NCBI GenBank assembly: GCA_022732885.1
Contig: JAIJTS010000014.1
Coordinates: forward strand, 1-37,563
Direction: 5' to 3'
Length of the DNA: 37,563 nucleotides
DNA from: Atopobium sp.
GTDB lineage: Bacteria; Actinomycetota; Coriobacteriia; Coriobacteriales; Atopobiaceae
In this document: positions 1-8,207 of the stretch, piece after piece
Numbering within the stretch: position 1 is the first letter of the stretch
Layout: every line of letters starts with the position of its first letter
Program-made: the position numbers and the translations under genes
Notes under the pieces: generated by a model
Seen by the model: the letters and a program-made list of their open reading frames with translations, nothing else
What the model was told of the DNA's origin: nothing
Database searches by the model: none

Positions 1-1308
1 AACAAGAGGCTTTTCCTCGCCGTTTTCATCGGTGAAGGTAGCGTTAAGCGCCGAAGAGTACTTGGTTCCAAGCTGGAAGACCTGGCCAACCTCAATACCG
101 CGAGCGGCATGCAGAGAAAGACCGCACTCAGGACAGATATCACCCTCCTGCGAAGTTACAAGATCTTTCCACTCGTTAATCTCAAAGTCACGACCAAGTT
201 CAACATGATCTAGATGATAGTCTGCCTTGTTAGCACCGCAGAGCCACCACTGTGAGTCCTCAAGAGAAAGATCTCCAACAACGCGGATACCTTCTGGCAG
301 ACCAACAGGTCCAATAAAGCCCTTGATAAGACCATACTCTTCAAGCTCTTCATCAGTCATCATGTGGTAGTCACCAAAAGCGTGCTCAGCCTTAACCTCG
401 TTAAGCTCATGAGTGCCTGGAACAAAGCACACAACTGGCTTGCCGTTTCCATCAACAAGCGCAAGAGCCTTACGAGTTGCCGCGGGAGAAACATGAAGGA
501 ACTCTGCAACATCATCAATGGAACCAATACCAGGAGTATGAATCTCACACATCTGACCAGGCTCACGCTCTTCTACGTTAATCTTTGCAGCCGCCGCCTC
601 AGTATCTGCAGCATAGCCACAATCGCAGTAAACCAAGCTTGCCTCACCGGCCTCTGCCAGCGCCATAAACTCAACAGAGGTGTCGCCACCAATCTGGCCA
701 GAGTCTGCAACTACTTGAAGAGCTTTAAGACGTGTACGGTCGCAAACGTTTTGGTAAGCTACCTTCTCTTGGTCATAGCACTCTTGTAGTGACTCTTGAT
801 TTGTCGAGAAGGAATAACCATCTTTCATGATGAACTCACGTCCACGCATAAGACCAAAGCGTGGGCGACGTTCATCACGGAACTTGTCCTGAATCTGATA
901 GAGCGTTACAGGAAGCTGCTTGTAGCTCTTTAACTCATTTCTCACAAGGTCAGTGAAGGTTTCCTCATGAGTTGGACCAAGGGCAAACTGACGATCATGG
1001 CGATCGTGCATACGCATAAGCTCATCACCATAGACGTCCCAACGGCCAGACTCTTCCCAGAGTTCAGCTGGAGTCATAATTGGAACAAGAATCTCCTGAG
1101 CACCAATGCCGTCCATCTCATCACGAATGATGGCTTCAATCTTTAAAAGAGAGCGCAAAGCAAGTGGTAGATAAGAATAAAGACCAGCAGCGGTCTTTCT
1201 AATCATGCCAGCACGAAGAAGTAGGCGGTGACTTGCGAGTACAGCCTCAGCTGGGTCTTCTTTGAGCGTTGGTGCATACAAAGAAGACATGCGCATCCAG
1301 TGCTTCAA
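1..1308 (-). CDS. proS: Prolyl-tRNA synthetase, 3' end missing
   Basis: Charges tRNA-Pro with proline in the cytosol. The visible 436 codons show the class II catalytic core with the motif 2 region FRDERRPRFGLMRGREF at about residues 140-156, followed by KDGYSF. A YbaK-like editing insertion follows at about 225-400 (TRKALALVDGNGKPVVCFVP is typical). Motif 3 and the anticodon-binding domain lie beyond base 1; the family is about 570 residues. The start is uncertain: TTG at 1308 has AAGGA about 8 bases upstream, while ATG at 1296 or 1290 lacks a clear ribosome site but begins closer to the usual MRMSSLYAPTLKE. It is the last visible gene of the pyrH-to-proS operon, 40 bases after ispG with no terminator between. 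Partial by window edge, not broken. Confidence 0.95.
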   Translation of the reverse strand, partial: MKHWMRMSSLYAPTLKEDPAEAVLASHRLLLRAGMIRKTAAGLYSYLPLALRSLLKIEAIIRDEMDGIGAQEILVPIMTPAELWEESGRWDVYGDELMRMHDRHDRQFALGPTHEETFTDLVRNELKSYKQLPVTLYQIQDKFRDERRPRFGLMRGREFIMKDGYSFSTNQESLQECYDQEKVAYQNVCDRTRLKALQVVADSGQIGGDTSVEFMALAEAGEASLVYCDCGYAADTEAAAAKINVEEREPGQMCEIHTPGIGSIDDVAEFLHVSPAATRKALALVDGNGKPVVCFVPGTHELNEVKAEHAFGDYHMMTDEELEEYGLIKGFIGPVGLPEGIRVVGDLSLEDSQWWLCGANKADYHLDHVELGRDFEINEWKDLVTSQEGDICPECGLSLHAARGIEVGQVFQLGTKYSSALNATFTDENGEEKPLV

Positions 1309-1348
1309 GGTAATTTCCTTTCAATATGAGGTAATAGATATAGTTTAC

Positions 1349-2422
1349 TTATTTTCTGCCAAAACGATTCTCAATTTCGGAGAATAACTCATCAACAATC
1401 TTGTCTTCAGGAACTTTTCTTATAGGATTGCCGTTTTCAAACAGAACTGCTTGACCTTTGCCACAGGCAACACCTAAATCAACACCTTTAGCCTCACCAG
1501 GGCCGTTAACAACGCATCCCATTACTGCTACAGAAATTGGAGCGCGAACGCCATCCAGGCGCTTAGTAACTTCTTCTGCAATAGGAATCATATCTACGCC
1601 ACATCGACCACACGTAGGACAACTCACAAGCTCTGGCTTAATGCGACGCATACCAAGAGCTGCAAGAAGCTCCCATGCCACATGAACTTCTTCGATAGGA
1701 TCAGCTGTCAAAGAAAGGCGCATGGTATCGCCAATACCACTCTCAAGCAAAATACCAACAGCAGCAGAGTTCTTTACGGTTCCCTGTCTCAACGCACCGG
1801 CTTCTGTAACGCCCACGTGCAGAGGAACCTGAGGCAGCTCCTTTGAAAGCGCACGATACACTGCCAGCGTGGTAGGAACATCGTGAGCCTTTGCGGACAA
1901 GACAATATCGTTGAAACCGCGAGAAGAAAAGTGCTCTACAAATGATTTTGACGAGGCCACGAGTTTCTCGACAAGAGACATATCTTGTCTTGTATCAAAT
2001 TCTTTAGCAAGAGAGCCTGCGTTAACGCCAATTCTGATAGGAATATGGGCTTCTTTGGCAGCATCGATAACAGCATCAACGCGCGTCATAGAGCCAATGT
2101 TGCCTGGATTAATACGAAGAGCAGCTGCGCCTCGCTTTGCTGCTTCAAGTGCCAGCTTATAGTCAAAGTGAATATCAGCAACAACAGGAAGTGGTGAGTA
2201 TTTGCAGACCTCTTCAAAACCGTCAAGCGCTTTTGCATCAGGAATTGCCACACGAATTATCTCGCAGCCTGCTTCTGCAAGCTCTTTAATTTGATGAAGC
2301 GTTGCATCTGGATCATCTGTTTTGGTAGTGCACATTGACTGGACAGAAACAGGTGCTCCTCCGCCAACCTGAACAGAACCAACCATAACAGGATGTGTTT
2401 TTACTCGTGCAATCTTAGACAT
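1349..2422 (-). CDS. ispG: 4-hydroxy-3-methylbut-2-en-1-yl diphosphate synthase (flavodoxin/ferredoxin)
   Basis: Penultimate enzyme of the MEP isoprenoid pathway; reductively converts MEcPP to HMBPP using a [4Fe-4S] cluster. The 357-residue protein has the N-terminal TIM barrel (VQVGGGAPVSVQSM near residues 16-29, then ADIHFDYKLA) and the C-terminal cluster domain, with CPTCGRCG and CVVNGPGEAKG supplying the Cys and Glu ligands. Length is normal for the bacterial single-barrel form. The ATG start lies 8 bases after the rseP stop; the stop codon of rseP overlaps the weak ribosome site AGGTAG, suggesting coupled translation. Neighbour dxr encodes another enzyme of the same pathway, which supports the call. 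Confidence 0.97.
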   Translation of the reverse strand: MSKIARVKTHPVMVGSVQVGGGAPVSVQSMCTTKTDDPDATLHQIKELAEAGCEIIRVAIPDAKALDGFEEVCKYSPLPVVADIHFDYKLALEAAKRGAAALRINPGNIGSMTRVDAVIDAAKEAHIPIRIGVNAGSLAKEFDTRQDMSLVEKLVASSKSFVEHFSSRGFNDIVLSAKAHDVPTTLAVYRALSKELPQVPLHVGVTEAGALRQGTVKNSAAVGILLESGIGDTMRLSLTADPIEEVHVAWELLAALGMRRIKPELVSCPTCGRCGVDMIPIAEEVTKRLDGVRAPISVAVMGCVVNGPGEAKGVDLGVACGKGQAVLFENGNPIRKVPEDKIVDELFSEIENRFGRK

Positions 2423-2430
2423 AAAATCAG

Positions 2431-3801
2431 CTACCTAAAAAGTAAATGAAGAATATCGTTTCTTAGTGCAACAACAAAGACAAACAGGAAAAACGCCAGT
2501 CCAATGTAAGACAAAATGTTTTGAACCTTAATAGACAAAGGCTTTCTGATAATTACCTGAACTACTTCAATCAAAATCTTGCCACCATCAAGAGGTGGAA
2601 TAGGCAAAAGATTCATAAATCCCAGAGACATAGAAATGGCTGCTACCAGCATAATAAGAGTCGAGAAACCCTCTGCGGCAGCTTCTGAAGCCATTACAGA
2701 AATTCCCACAACAGAAGACGACTGATTAAGAACTTCCATGGTTTGCGTAGGAATAAGCAGTCTGAGCGCAAACTGACCAACCTGTGCGGCGTACGATACA
2801 GCCGAAGCAGATGCGTCAATAAACGAGAAGTGATACGTGGTCATCACGGGCGTAACACCAATGATTTTATCGTCAGGACGTAAAACTGGTTTAATGGTTG
2901 TTTCTAGCTGAATACCGTTGCGATCATAGGTGACAGGAATATTTTTTCCACCAGCAGACATTGCATCTTTGATAGCTGCAGTAAGGTCTTCCCAACTGTG
3001 TACCTCTACTCCGTTAAAAATAAGAATAGTATCACCTGGATTTAAACCTGAAATTGCAGCTAAAGAGTTTGACTCAACAGAGCCCAACTGAGGCTTATTT
3101 TGAGCGGCGGGAACACCCACAAACATCAATGAGCCAACAACTAACGCAAACGCAAGAGCAATATTAACTAAAGGTCCGCCCAAAATCATAAGCAGACGCT
3201 TGGGAACATTTACACCAACATAGGTATGAGCCTTCTCTTGAGCAAAGAAGTTATCAGCGGACATCTGTGGAACACGAGGCTCTCCAGCTGCTGTTGAGCC
3301 TTTAAGCTCAAAGTTATGACCTCGATCATACTCACAGCGAAGCTCAGCATCTCTTGCTAGAGTCTGGAAGACAGCATGTGTCAGATTATCTGACTCAGAA
3401 TCTTTGACAAGCTCAATGGAGCCCCAGTCAGCAAGCGTGTACAGCAAATTGTAAGCACGCTCATCCTTGCAGTTAAGTTTTGCAGCAAGAGTTCCAACTT
3501 CAAGTGAACCAGCTTCTTGAACGCTCATCAAAGCGTCTGGAAGCAGCTCATCAAGCTCGCCCTCCATACCACAGATGCGCGTATAACCACCAAACAGAAG
3601 TGGAGTTACTCCAACTTCAGTACCATATTTTTTGCTCTTGTGAGACAGCTTGTACTTGAATGGCATACCCAAGAAAAACTCGGTAACACGAACGCCGCAC
3701 AGTCGAGCCATACCGTAATGGCCAGCCTCGTGGACAAATACAAGCAAAGAAAGGACAAGAAGTCCCCAAAAAATTGGTGAAAGAATGGCTAACAAATTCA
3801 C
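2431..3801 (-). CDS. rseP: RseP/RasP-family site-2 zinc metalloprotease with an unusual insertion
   Basis: Intramembrane protease of the M50 family that cleaves membrane-anchored substrates such as anti-sigma factors and signal-peptide remnants. The zinc motif HEAGH is in the first membrane helix (about residue 25), and the second metal-site motif LDGG lies in PPLDGGKI near the C terminus. One PDZ domain is visible at about residues 240-315, and there are about four membrane segments. Between GGYTRICGM and the family's conserved KRLLMILGGPLVNI there are about 110 residues, many more than usual, including a winged-helix-like stretch (LAAKLNCKDERAYNLLYTLA). I chose the GTG start at 3801 because AGGA sits 5 bases upstream; a TTG at 3819 overlapping dxr has no ribosome site. 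Confidence 0.93.
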   Translation of the reverse strand: MNLLAILSPIFWGLLVLSLLVFVHEAGHYGMARLCGVRVTEFFLGMPFKYKLSHKSKKYGTEVGVTPLLFGGYTRICGMEGELDELLPDALMSVQEAGSLEVGTLAAKLNCKDERAYNLLYTLADWGSIELVKDSESDNLTHAVFQTLARDAELRCEYDRGHNFELKGSTAAGEPRVPQMSADNFFAQEKAHTYVGVNVPKRLLMILGGPLVNIALAFALVVGSLMFVGVPAAQNKPQLGSVESNSLAAISGLNPGDTILIFNGVEVHSWEDLTAAIKDAMSAGGKNIPVTYDRNGIQLETTIKPVLRPDDKIIGVTPVMTTYHFSFIDASASAVSYAAQVGQFALRLLIPTQTMEVLNQSSSVVGISVMASEAAAEGFSTLIMLVAAISMSLGFMNLLPIPPLDGGKILIEVVQVIIRKPLSIKVQNILSYIGLAFFLFVFVVALRNDILHLLFR

Positions 3802-3808
3802 AAAATTC

Positions 3809-4996
3809 CTATCCCACAAAAGAACGAGCTAATGCGCGTGCCTCTGCGTCTACAAGCGTTAATTGTTGAAGGTCTTCTACCCTTTGGACATGAGAGGCAT
3901 TCATAGTCTCTGCAACAATGCGCTCTATATCAAGAAATGAACATCTTCCTTGTCTAAAGGCGTCATTAGCAACTTCATTAGCTGCATTCATGATGCATGG
4001 AAGTGTTCCGCCAACAGTTCCTGCATAGCGAGCAAGGGCAAGGCATCCAAAGGTTTTCTCGTCAGCATAATCTCCTGTAAGAGGAGTTGTTTCTTGCCAT
4101 TCAACTGGCGCAGCAATTGCCGGCCAACGATGTGGATAACTCAGAGCAAACTGAATAGGCAACCTCATATCAGAGGCTCCTAGCTGCGCCTTTACGGAGC
4201 CGTCCACAAACTCAACCATAGAGTGGATGCGGCTCTGGCGATGTACCAGCACCTCAAGCTTATCCATAGGAGTGTCAAAGAGGTGATGAGCCTCAATGAG
4301 CTCAAGGCCCTTATTCATAAGCGTTGCACAGTCGATGGTGATTTTGGCGCCCATCTTCCAGGTTGGATGTGCCAAGGCGTCATTGGCTGAGACTTGCGTC
4401 AACTCTTCCCTACTACGTCCAAAGAACGGACCACCAGAGCAGGTAAGCCAAATCCTCTGGATATCAGCGGGGTTCTCGCCAATAAGGCACTGGAAGATGG
4501 CGCTGTGCTCGGAATCAACGGGAATAAGCTGCCCTGGTTTAACCAGAGGCATCAGCAAGTCTCCACCAACAACAATTGACTCCTTGTTGGCGTACGCCAG
4601 CACCTTACCTGCTTTTACAGCGGCTAAACCAGCGTAAATACCAGCTTCTCCCACCACCGCGTTAACTACGCAGTCAACTTCTTCTAGCTCTGCAAGTGCC
4701 TGTACGGCCTCGGGGCCAAAGCTGACCTTACAGCTTTGTGGCAAGCTGTCGAGAAAAGCGTCGCTCTTGACATTTGCATCAGCAAAAGCAACGTATTTGC
4801 AGTTAAACTCATTTGCGGCCTTCACAGCAAAATCTACCGAAGAGTTCACTGCAAGAGCAACTACCTCAACTTTTTGCGGGAAATGACGGCATACATCAAG
4901 TGTTTGCTTGCCCACAGAACCTGAAGCGCCAAGAACAGCAACACGCAGAGGCTCATGCCTAACAGCACGAGGTGCAGTATCTTCAAAAATACTCAA
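3809..4996 (-). CDS. dxr: 1-deoxy-D-xylulose 5-phosphate reductoisomerase
   Basis: Converts DXP to MEP with NADPH and a divalent metal, the committed step of the MEP isoprenoid pathway. The N-terminal Rossmann motif is GASGSVGKQTL (residues 23-33; GSTGSIG is more usual). NKES, VDSEHSAIFQ and the HPTWKMGAKITIDCATLMNK segment carry metal and substrate residues, and a C-terminal helical domain follows; 395 residues is normal. The start is TTG at 4996, with GGAG 8 bases upstream inside the end of cdsA and only 3 bases between the genes. Sits with ispG and uppS, so precursor and lipid-carrier synthesis are in one transcript. Confidence 0.97.
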   Translation of the reverse strand: MSIFEDTAPRAVRHEPLRVAVLGASGSVGKQTLDVCRHFPQKVEVVALAVNSSVDFAVKAANEFNCKYVAFADANVKSDAFLDSLPQSCKVSFGPEAVQALAELEEVDCVVNAVVGEAGIYAGLAAVKAGKVLAYANKESIVVGGDLLMPLVKPGQLIPVDSEHSAIFQCLIGENPADIQRIWLTCSGGPFFGRSREELTQVSANDALAHPTWKMGAKITIDCATLMNKGLELIEAHHLFDTPMDKLEVLVHRQSRIHSMVEFVDGSVKAQLGASDMRLPIQFALSYPHRWPAIAAPVEWQETTPLTGDYADEKTFGCLALARYAGTVGGTLPCIMNAANEVANDAFRQGRCSFLDIERIVAETMNASHVQRVEDLQQLTLVDAEARALARSFVG

Positions 4997-4999
4997 AAT

Positions 5000-6028
5000 C
5001 TATGCTCCAAACGGCAACGCAATAGGAAGCTTAACTTGGCTAAAAAGCACAGCAAGCTGGAAGAGAAGAAAAGCCGCCATAGTTCCAAAAATCATAGAAT
5101 CAATTCTATCAAGCAGGCCACCATGACCAGGCATAATCGAGCCAGAATCCTTAAGTCCTACTCCTCGCTTAATTCGGGACTCAAATAAGTCTCCAACAAC
5201 AGAGAAAATTCCTTCTGTTACACCAAAAAGCAATGCAAAAAGAGGATTCATATTAATAGCGCCAAATGCAGCAATCAAAAACCACACCAGCATTGAGCCT
5301 AAAAGGCCACCATAAAAGCCTTCCCAGCTCTTATTAGGTGAAATCCTTGGCGCCAATTTATGTTTGCCAAATTTAGATCCAAATAAATATGCAAAAGAAT
5401 CGTTTGCCCAAACAGAAAGCATAACGGCAAGCGTAATCCAAGGAATAGAAAAACTAGGTTCTGTGGACCTTAATAACACCACTGTCGAAAGCGAGAGCGA
5501 TGTATAAAGAGGTCCGAAGGCAGTAACTGCCACGTCCGCTAGGTTTGCTCGTGGAGTAAAGACATACCAAAGTCCGCAAAGAATAACCAAAAGTAAGGAA
5601 AACGCAAACGGAAAGATGTGTCCAAAATATGCAATTATTGGAAAAAGAAGCGAGAAAACAAGACCAAGAGGCTCGTTTGGCATACGTCCACCCATGCGGC
5701 ATATGTGGAAGAACTCAGAACAGCACAACCATGCCATACAAGCAATTAAGACAATGGTAGCTTCTTTACCCAAAAAAAGAGCAGCAAGCACAATAGCCGC
5801 GTAGACAACGCCAGACAAAGTTCTTGTCAAAAGCTTCTCAGTAGCACCACGAACCCGCTGGCCCATAAGATTACCAGCAGCTCGTTGCAGCTCTTTAAGT
5901 GAGCGACGAATCTCCAACTTTTCAATCTGTTTATCAATTCCAACGCTACCTGTTTCTTCAGGTGTGCGTTGAGATTCAGAATTAAACTTAGAGGTGGGCT
6001 TTTTAGAATTCTGTGTGTTGTCCACCAC
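5000..6028 (-). CDS. cdsA: Phosphatidate cytidylyltransferase (CDP-diglyceride synthase)
   Basis: Membrane enzyme that makes CDP-diacylglycerol from phosphatidic acid and CTP for phospholipid synthesis. The C-terminal family signature is clear: RIKRGVGLKDSGSIMPGHGG followed by LLDRID, preceded by SPNKSWEGFYGG. Seven to eight hydrophobic segments follow a charged, cytoplasmic-looking N-terminal tail of about 70 residues, which is longer than in most homologues (342 versus about 270-290 residues). The GTG start overlaps the uppS stop by one base (TAGTG), with GGAGG placed 9 bases upstream, so translation is coupled to uppS. Confidence 0.96.
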   Translation of the reverse strand: MVDNTQNSKKPTSKFNSESQRTPEETGSVGIDKQIEKLEIRRSLKELQRAAGNLMGQRVRGATEKLLTRTLSGVVYAAIVLAALFLGKEATIVLIACMAWLCCSEFFHICRMGGRMPNEPLGLVFSLLFPIIAYFGHIFPFAFSLLLVILCGLWYVFTPRANLADVAVTAFGPLYTSLSLSTVVLLRSTEPSFSIPWITLAVMLSVWANDSFAYLFGSKFGKHKLAPRISPNKSWEGFYGGLLGSMLVWFLIAAFGAINMNPLFALLFGVTEGIFSVVGDLFESRIKRGVGLKDSGSIMPGHGGLLDRIDSMIFGTMAAFLLFQLAVLFSQVKLPIALPFGA

Positions 6029-6807
6029 TATTTCACTCCTCCAAATCGCCTTTCACGGCCCTGATAGTCCTTGATAGCGCGTAAAAAATCCCACTTTGAA
6101 AAGTCAGGCCAGTACGTTTGCGTAACATACAGCTCAGAATAAGCCAGTTGCCAAAGCAAGTAATTAGAAAGCCTAAGCTCCCCTGACGTACGAATCAAAA
6201 GATCTGGATCAGGAAGTCCTGCCGTATAGAGGTTCTTCTCGAAATCTGCTGGAGTCACAGAGTCAACAGACACGCTGCCCTCAGAAATTTGTTTGGCGAG
6301 AAGAACAGCTGCCCTAGTCAGCTCTGCGCGAGAGCCATAATTTACAGCTAGTGCAAACGTCATACCAGTATTTTGTGCGGTCTCATCAAGTCCGCGCTGG
6401 AAGGTCTTGCGGGTCTTCTCTGGTAAAGCTTCAAGATCACCAAAGAAACGCAACTTAACATTTTCTTGGTGAAAAAGTGGAAGTTCTTTGAGCAGTGTTT
6501 CTGCAAAAAGACGCATCAGCAAGTCAACCTCACGCTGAGGGCGTTTCCAGTTTTCTGTAGAGAACGCATAAACTGACAAAACGTCCAATCCAAGGCGCAC
6601 GCTGGTTGTAACAGCCTCACGCAAAGAAAGAACGCCAGCCTTGTGACCTTCGGTTCTGTCAAGTCCGCGAGCTGTAGCCCATCTACCGTTTCCATCCATA
6701 ATGATGGAAACGTGAGACGGAATAGTTTCTAAATTGATATCAGAGAGACTGATGTCTTCTGGTGCGTCAGAGAAATACTGGACGAGTTTGTCTGTATCAA
6801 ATTGCAC
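6028..6807 (-). CDS. uppS: Isoprenyl (undecaprenyl) diphosphate synthase
   Basis: Cis-prenyltransferase that builds the C55 lipid carrier for peptidoglycan from isoprenoid precursors. Visible motifs are IIMDGNGRWATARG with the catalytic Asp (about residue 38), GHKAG, NYGSRAEL, and the C-terminal GLPDPDLLIRTSGELRLSNY block with the diphosphate-binding Arg residues. Length of 259 is normal. The GTG start directly follows the frr stop (TAAGTG) with GGAG 6 bases upstream. In Coriobacteriia the exact chain length made cannot be told from sequence. Confidence 0.96.
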   Translation of the reverse strand: MQFDTDKLVQYFSDAPEDISLSDINLETIPSHVSIIMDGNGRWATARGLDRTEGHKAGVLSLREAVTTSVRLGLDVLSVYAFSTENWKRPQREVDLLMRLFAETLLKELPLFHQENVKLRFFGDLEALPEKTRKTFQRGLDETAQNTGMTFALAVNYGSRAELTRAAVLLAKQISEGSVSVDSVTPADFEKNLYTAGLPDPDLLIRTSGELRLSNYLLWQLAYSELYVTQTYWPDFSKWDFLRAIKDYQGRERRFGGVK

Positions 6808-7353
6808 TTAAATCTCCATGATTTCTGAAGTCTTGGTCTTAAGAAGAGACTCGATCTGTGCAATATAGGTATCGGTCAGCTTCTGAATGCCGTTCTTCTC
6901 GCGCTTCTGATCGTCCTCAGAAAGCTCCTCATCGCGCTCAATCTTGCCGTTAACGTCACGACGAACGTTACGAATTGCTACACGAGCTTCCTCAGCAATC
7001 TGGGAGCACTCTTTAGCAAGCTCACGACGGCGCTCCTCAGTTGGCATTGGGAAAGGAAGCCTAATAGAAGAACCATCATTGGATGGAGTAATACCCAAGT
7101 CAGAAGTCTCAATGGCCTTCTCGATGCTCTTGAGAGCAGTCTTGTCCCATGGCTCAACAAGCAGCATAGATGCCTCTGGAACCTTAATAGCCGCAAGCTG
7201 TGAAATTGGAGTTGGCTGACCATAATAGTCAACCTTGATGTGGTCTAGTGCATGTGGATTTGCACGACCAGTGCGAACGCGACTAAAGTTATTCTTAAGT
7301 GCCTCGATGCACTTCTCCATAGACTGCTTAGCTTTATCAGAATGAACGCTCAT
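6808..7353 (-). CDS. frr: Ribosome recycling factor
   Basis: Splits post-termination 70S ribosomes together with EF-G. The 181-residue protein (family about 185) has the three-helix-bundle domain with the conserved RTGRANPHALDHIKVDYYG segment and the NDGSSIRLPFPMPTEERR hinge region. The ATG overlaps the pyrH stop by one base (TAATG) with GAGGAGG just upstream. The pyrH-frr-uppS-cdsA order is widely conserved in bacteria. Confidence 0.98.
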   Translation of the reverse strand: MSVHSDKAKQSMEKCIEALKNNFSRVRTGRANPHALDHIKVDYYGQPTPISQLAAIKVPEASMLLVEPWDKTALKSIEKAIETSDLGITPSNDGSSIRLPFPMPTEERRRELAKECSQIAEEARVAIRNVRRDVNGKIERDEELSEDDQKREKNGIQKLTDTYIAQIESLLKTKTSEIMEI

Positions 7354-8102
7354 TAGTCCTCCTCAACAACAGTAGTACCGACTTCTTCTCCAGAAATTGC
7401 CTTCATGAAAACGCCTTCAGATTGCATGTCAAATACAAGAATTGGCATCTTGTTGTCTTTGCACAGTGCAATTGCTGCGGCATCCATGACCTTAAGTTCT
7501 TTAGCGAGAACATCTTTGTAGGTGACGGTGTCATACTTAACTGCATCCGGATGAGTAACAGGATCACAGTCGTAAATGCCGTCTACCTTTGTTGCCTTCA
7601 TCAGAGCCTCTGCGCCAATCTCACAAGCACGAAGAGCTGCAGCAGTATCTGTGGTGAAGTAAGGATTGCCTGTACCTGCAGCAAAGATGACAATACGGCC
7701 CTTCTCAAGGTGCCTGATAGCACGACGACGAATATAAGGCTCGGCAACCTGAGCCATGGAAATTGCACTCATAACACGGCAATCCATGCCATTACGCTCA
7801 AAACAATCCTGAAGCGAGAGAGCATTGATTACAGTTGCAAGCATGCCCATATTATCGCCTTGGGCACGATCCATACCAGCTGCAGCCTGAGAAACGCCTC
7901 TAAAGATGTTTCCGCCGCCAACAACAATGGCAATCTGAACACCAGACTCCCAAACGGGTTTAATTTCTTTAGCAAGCATTTCTGGAATTGAAGGGTCAAT
8001 ACCAAAGGATTGCTCACCCATCAAAGCTTCACCAGAAAGCTTCAAAAGGACTCTATTGTATTTAGCTGAAGACAAAGCTTCCTCGCTCTCTCCGTTTGCC
8101 AT
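7353..8102 (-). CDS. pyrH: UMP kinase
   Basis: Phosphorylates UMP to UDP; hexameric, amino-acid-kinase fold. Seen are the N-terminal LLKLSGEALMG, VVGGGNIFRG, GMLATVINALSLQ and GTGNPYFTTDTAAALRA segments. I place the start at ATG 8102 (MANGESEE..., 249 residues), which fits the family length. Upstream GTG/ATG codons in frame lie almost on top of the tsf terminator, and none has a ribosome site. No Shine-Dalgarno is visible before 8102, and an extended -10 element ends about 10 bases upstream, so the mRNA may be nearly leaderless. First gene of the eight-gene operon ending with proS. Confidence 0.95.
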   Translation of the reverse strand: MANGESEEALSSAKYNRVLLKLSGEALMGEQSFGIDPSIPEMLAKEIKPVWESGVQIAIVVGGGNIFRGVSQAAAGMDRAQGDNMGMLATVINALSLQDCFERNGMDCRVMSAISMAQVAEPYIRRRAIRHLEKGRIVIFAAGTGNPYFTTDTAAALRACEIGAEALMKATKVDGIYDCDPVTHPDAVKYDTVTYKDVLAKELKVMDAAAIALCKDNKMPILVFDMQSEGVFMKAISGEEVGTTVVEED

Positions 8103-8112
8103 AGTTGTAATA

Positions 8113-8121
8113 ATTCTAACA
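8113..8121 (-). promoter_or_regulatory. Extended -10 element for pyrH
   Basis: Minus strand TGTTAGAAT is an extended -10 (TGnTAnnnT type) placed between the tsf terminator and the pyrH ATG at 8102. The best -35 match upstream is weak. A start point about 7 bases downstream of it would leave only some 4-6 bases of 5' UTR. Inference from sequence only. Confidence 0.4.
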
Positions 8122-8153
8122 AACGACACCATAAGTTTTGCAGGAATCACGTT

Positions 8154-8185
8154 AAAAAAAAGAGCCGGTTGATAACAACCGGCTC
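8154..8185 (-). terminator. Intrinsic terminator after tsf
   Basis: Minus strand: a perfect 10-bp stem GAGCCGGTTG/CAACCGGCTC with a 4-base loop, followed by eight T residues. It ends the rpsB-tsf transcript and separates it from pyrH, which then needs read-through or its own promoter. Confidence 0.95.
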
Positions 8186-8207
8186 AAAATAAATGAAGTA
8201 AAAAGTC

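Noticed and set aside
364..789. Plus-strand open frame of 141 codons opposite proS
   Set aside because: Fully antisense to conserved proS sequence, with no family features.
1309..1348. T-box or other tRNA-sensing leader before proS
   Set aside because: Only 40 bases separate ispG and proS; there is no room for a T-box and no terminator.
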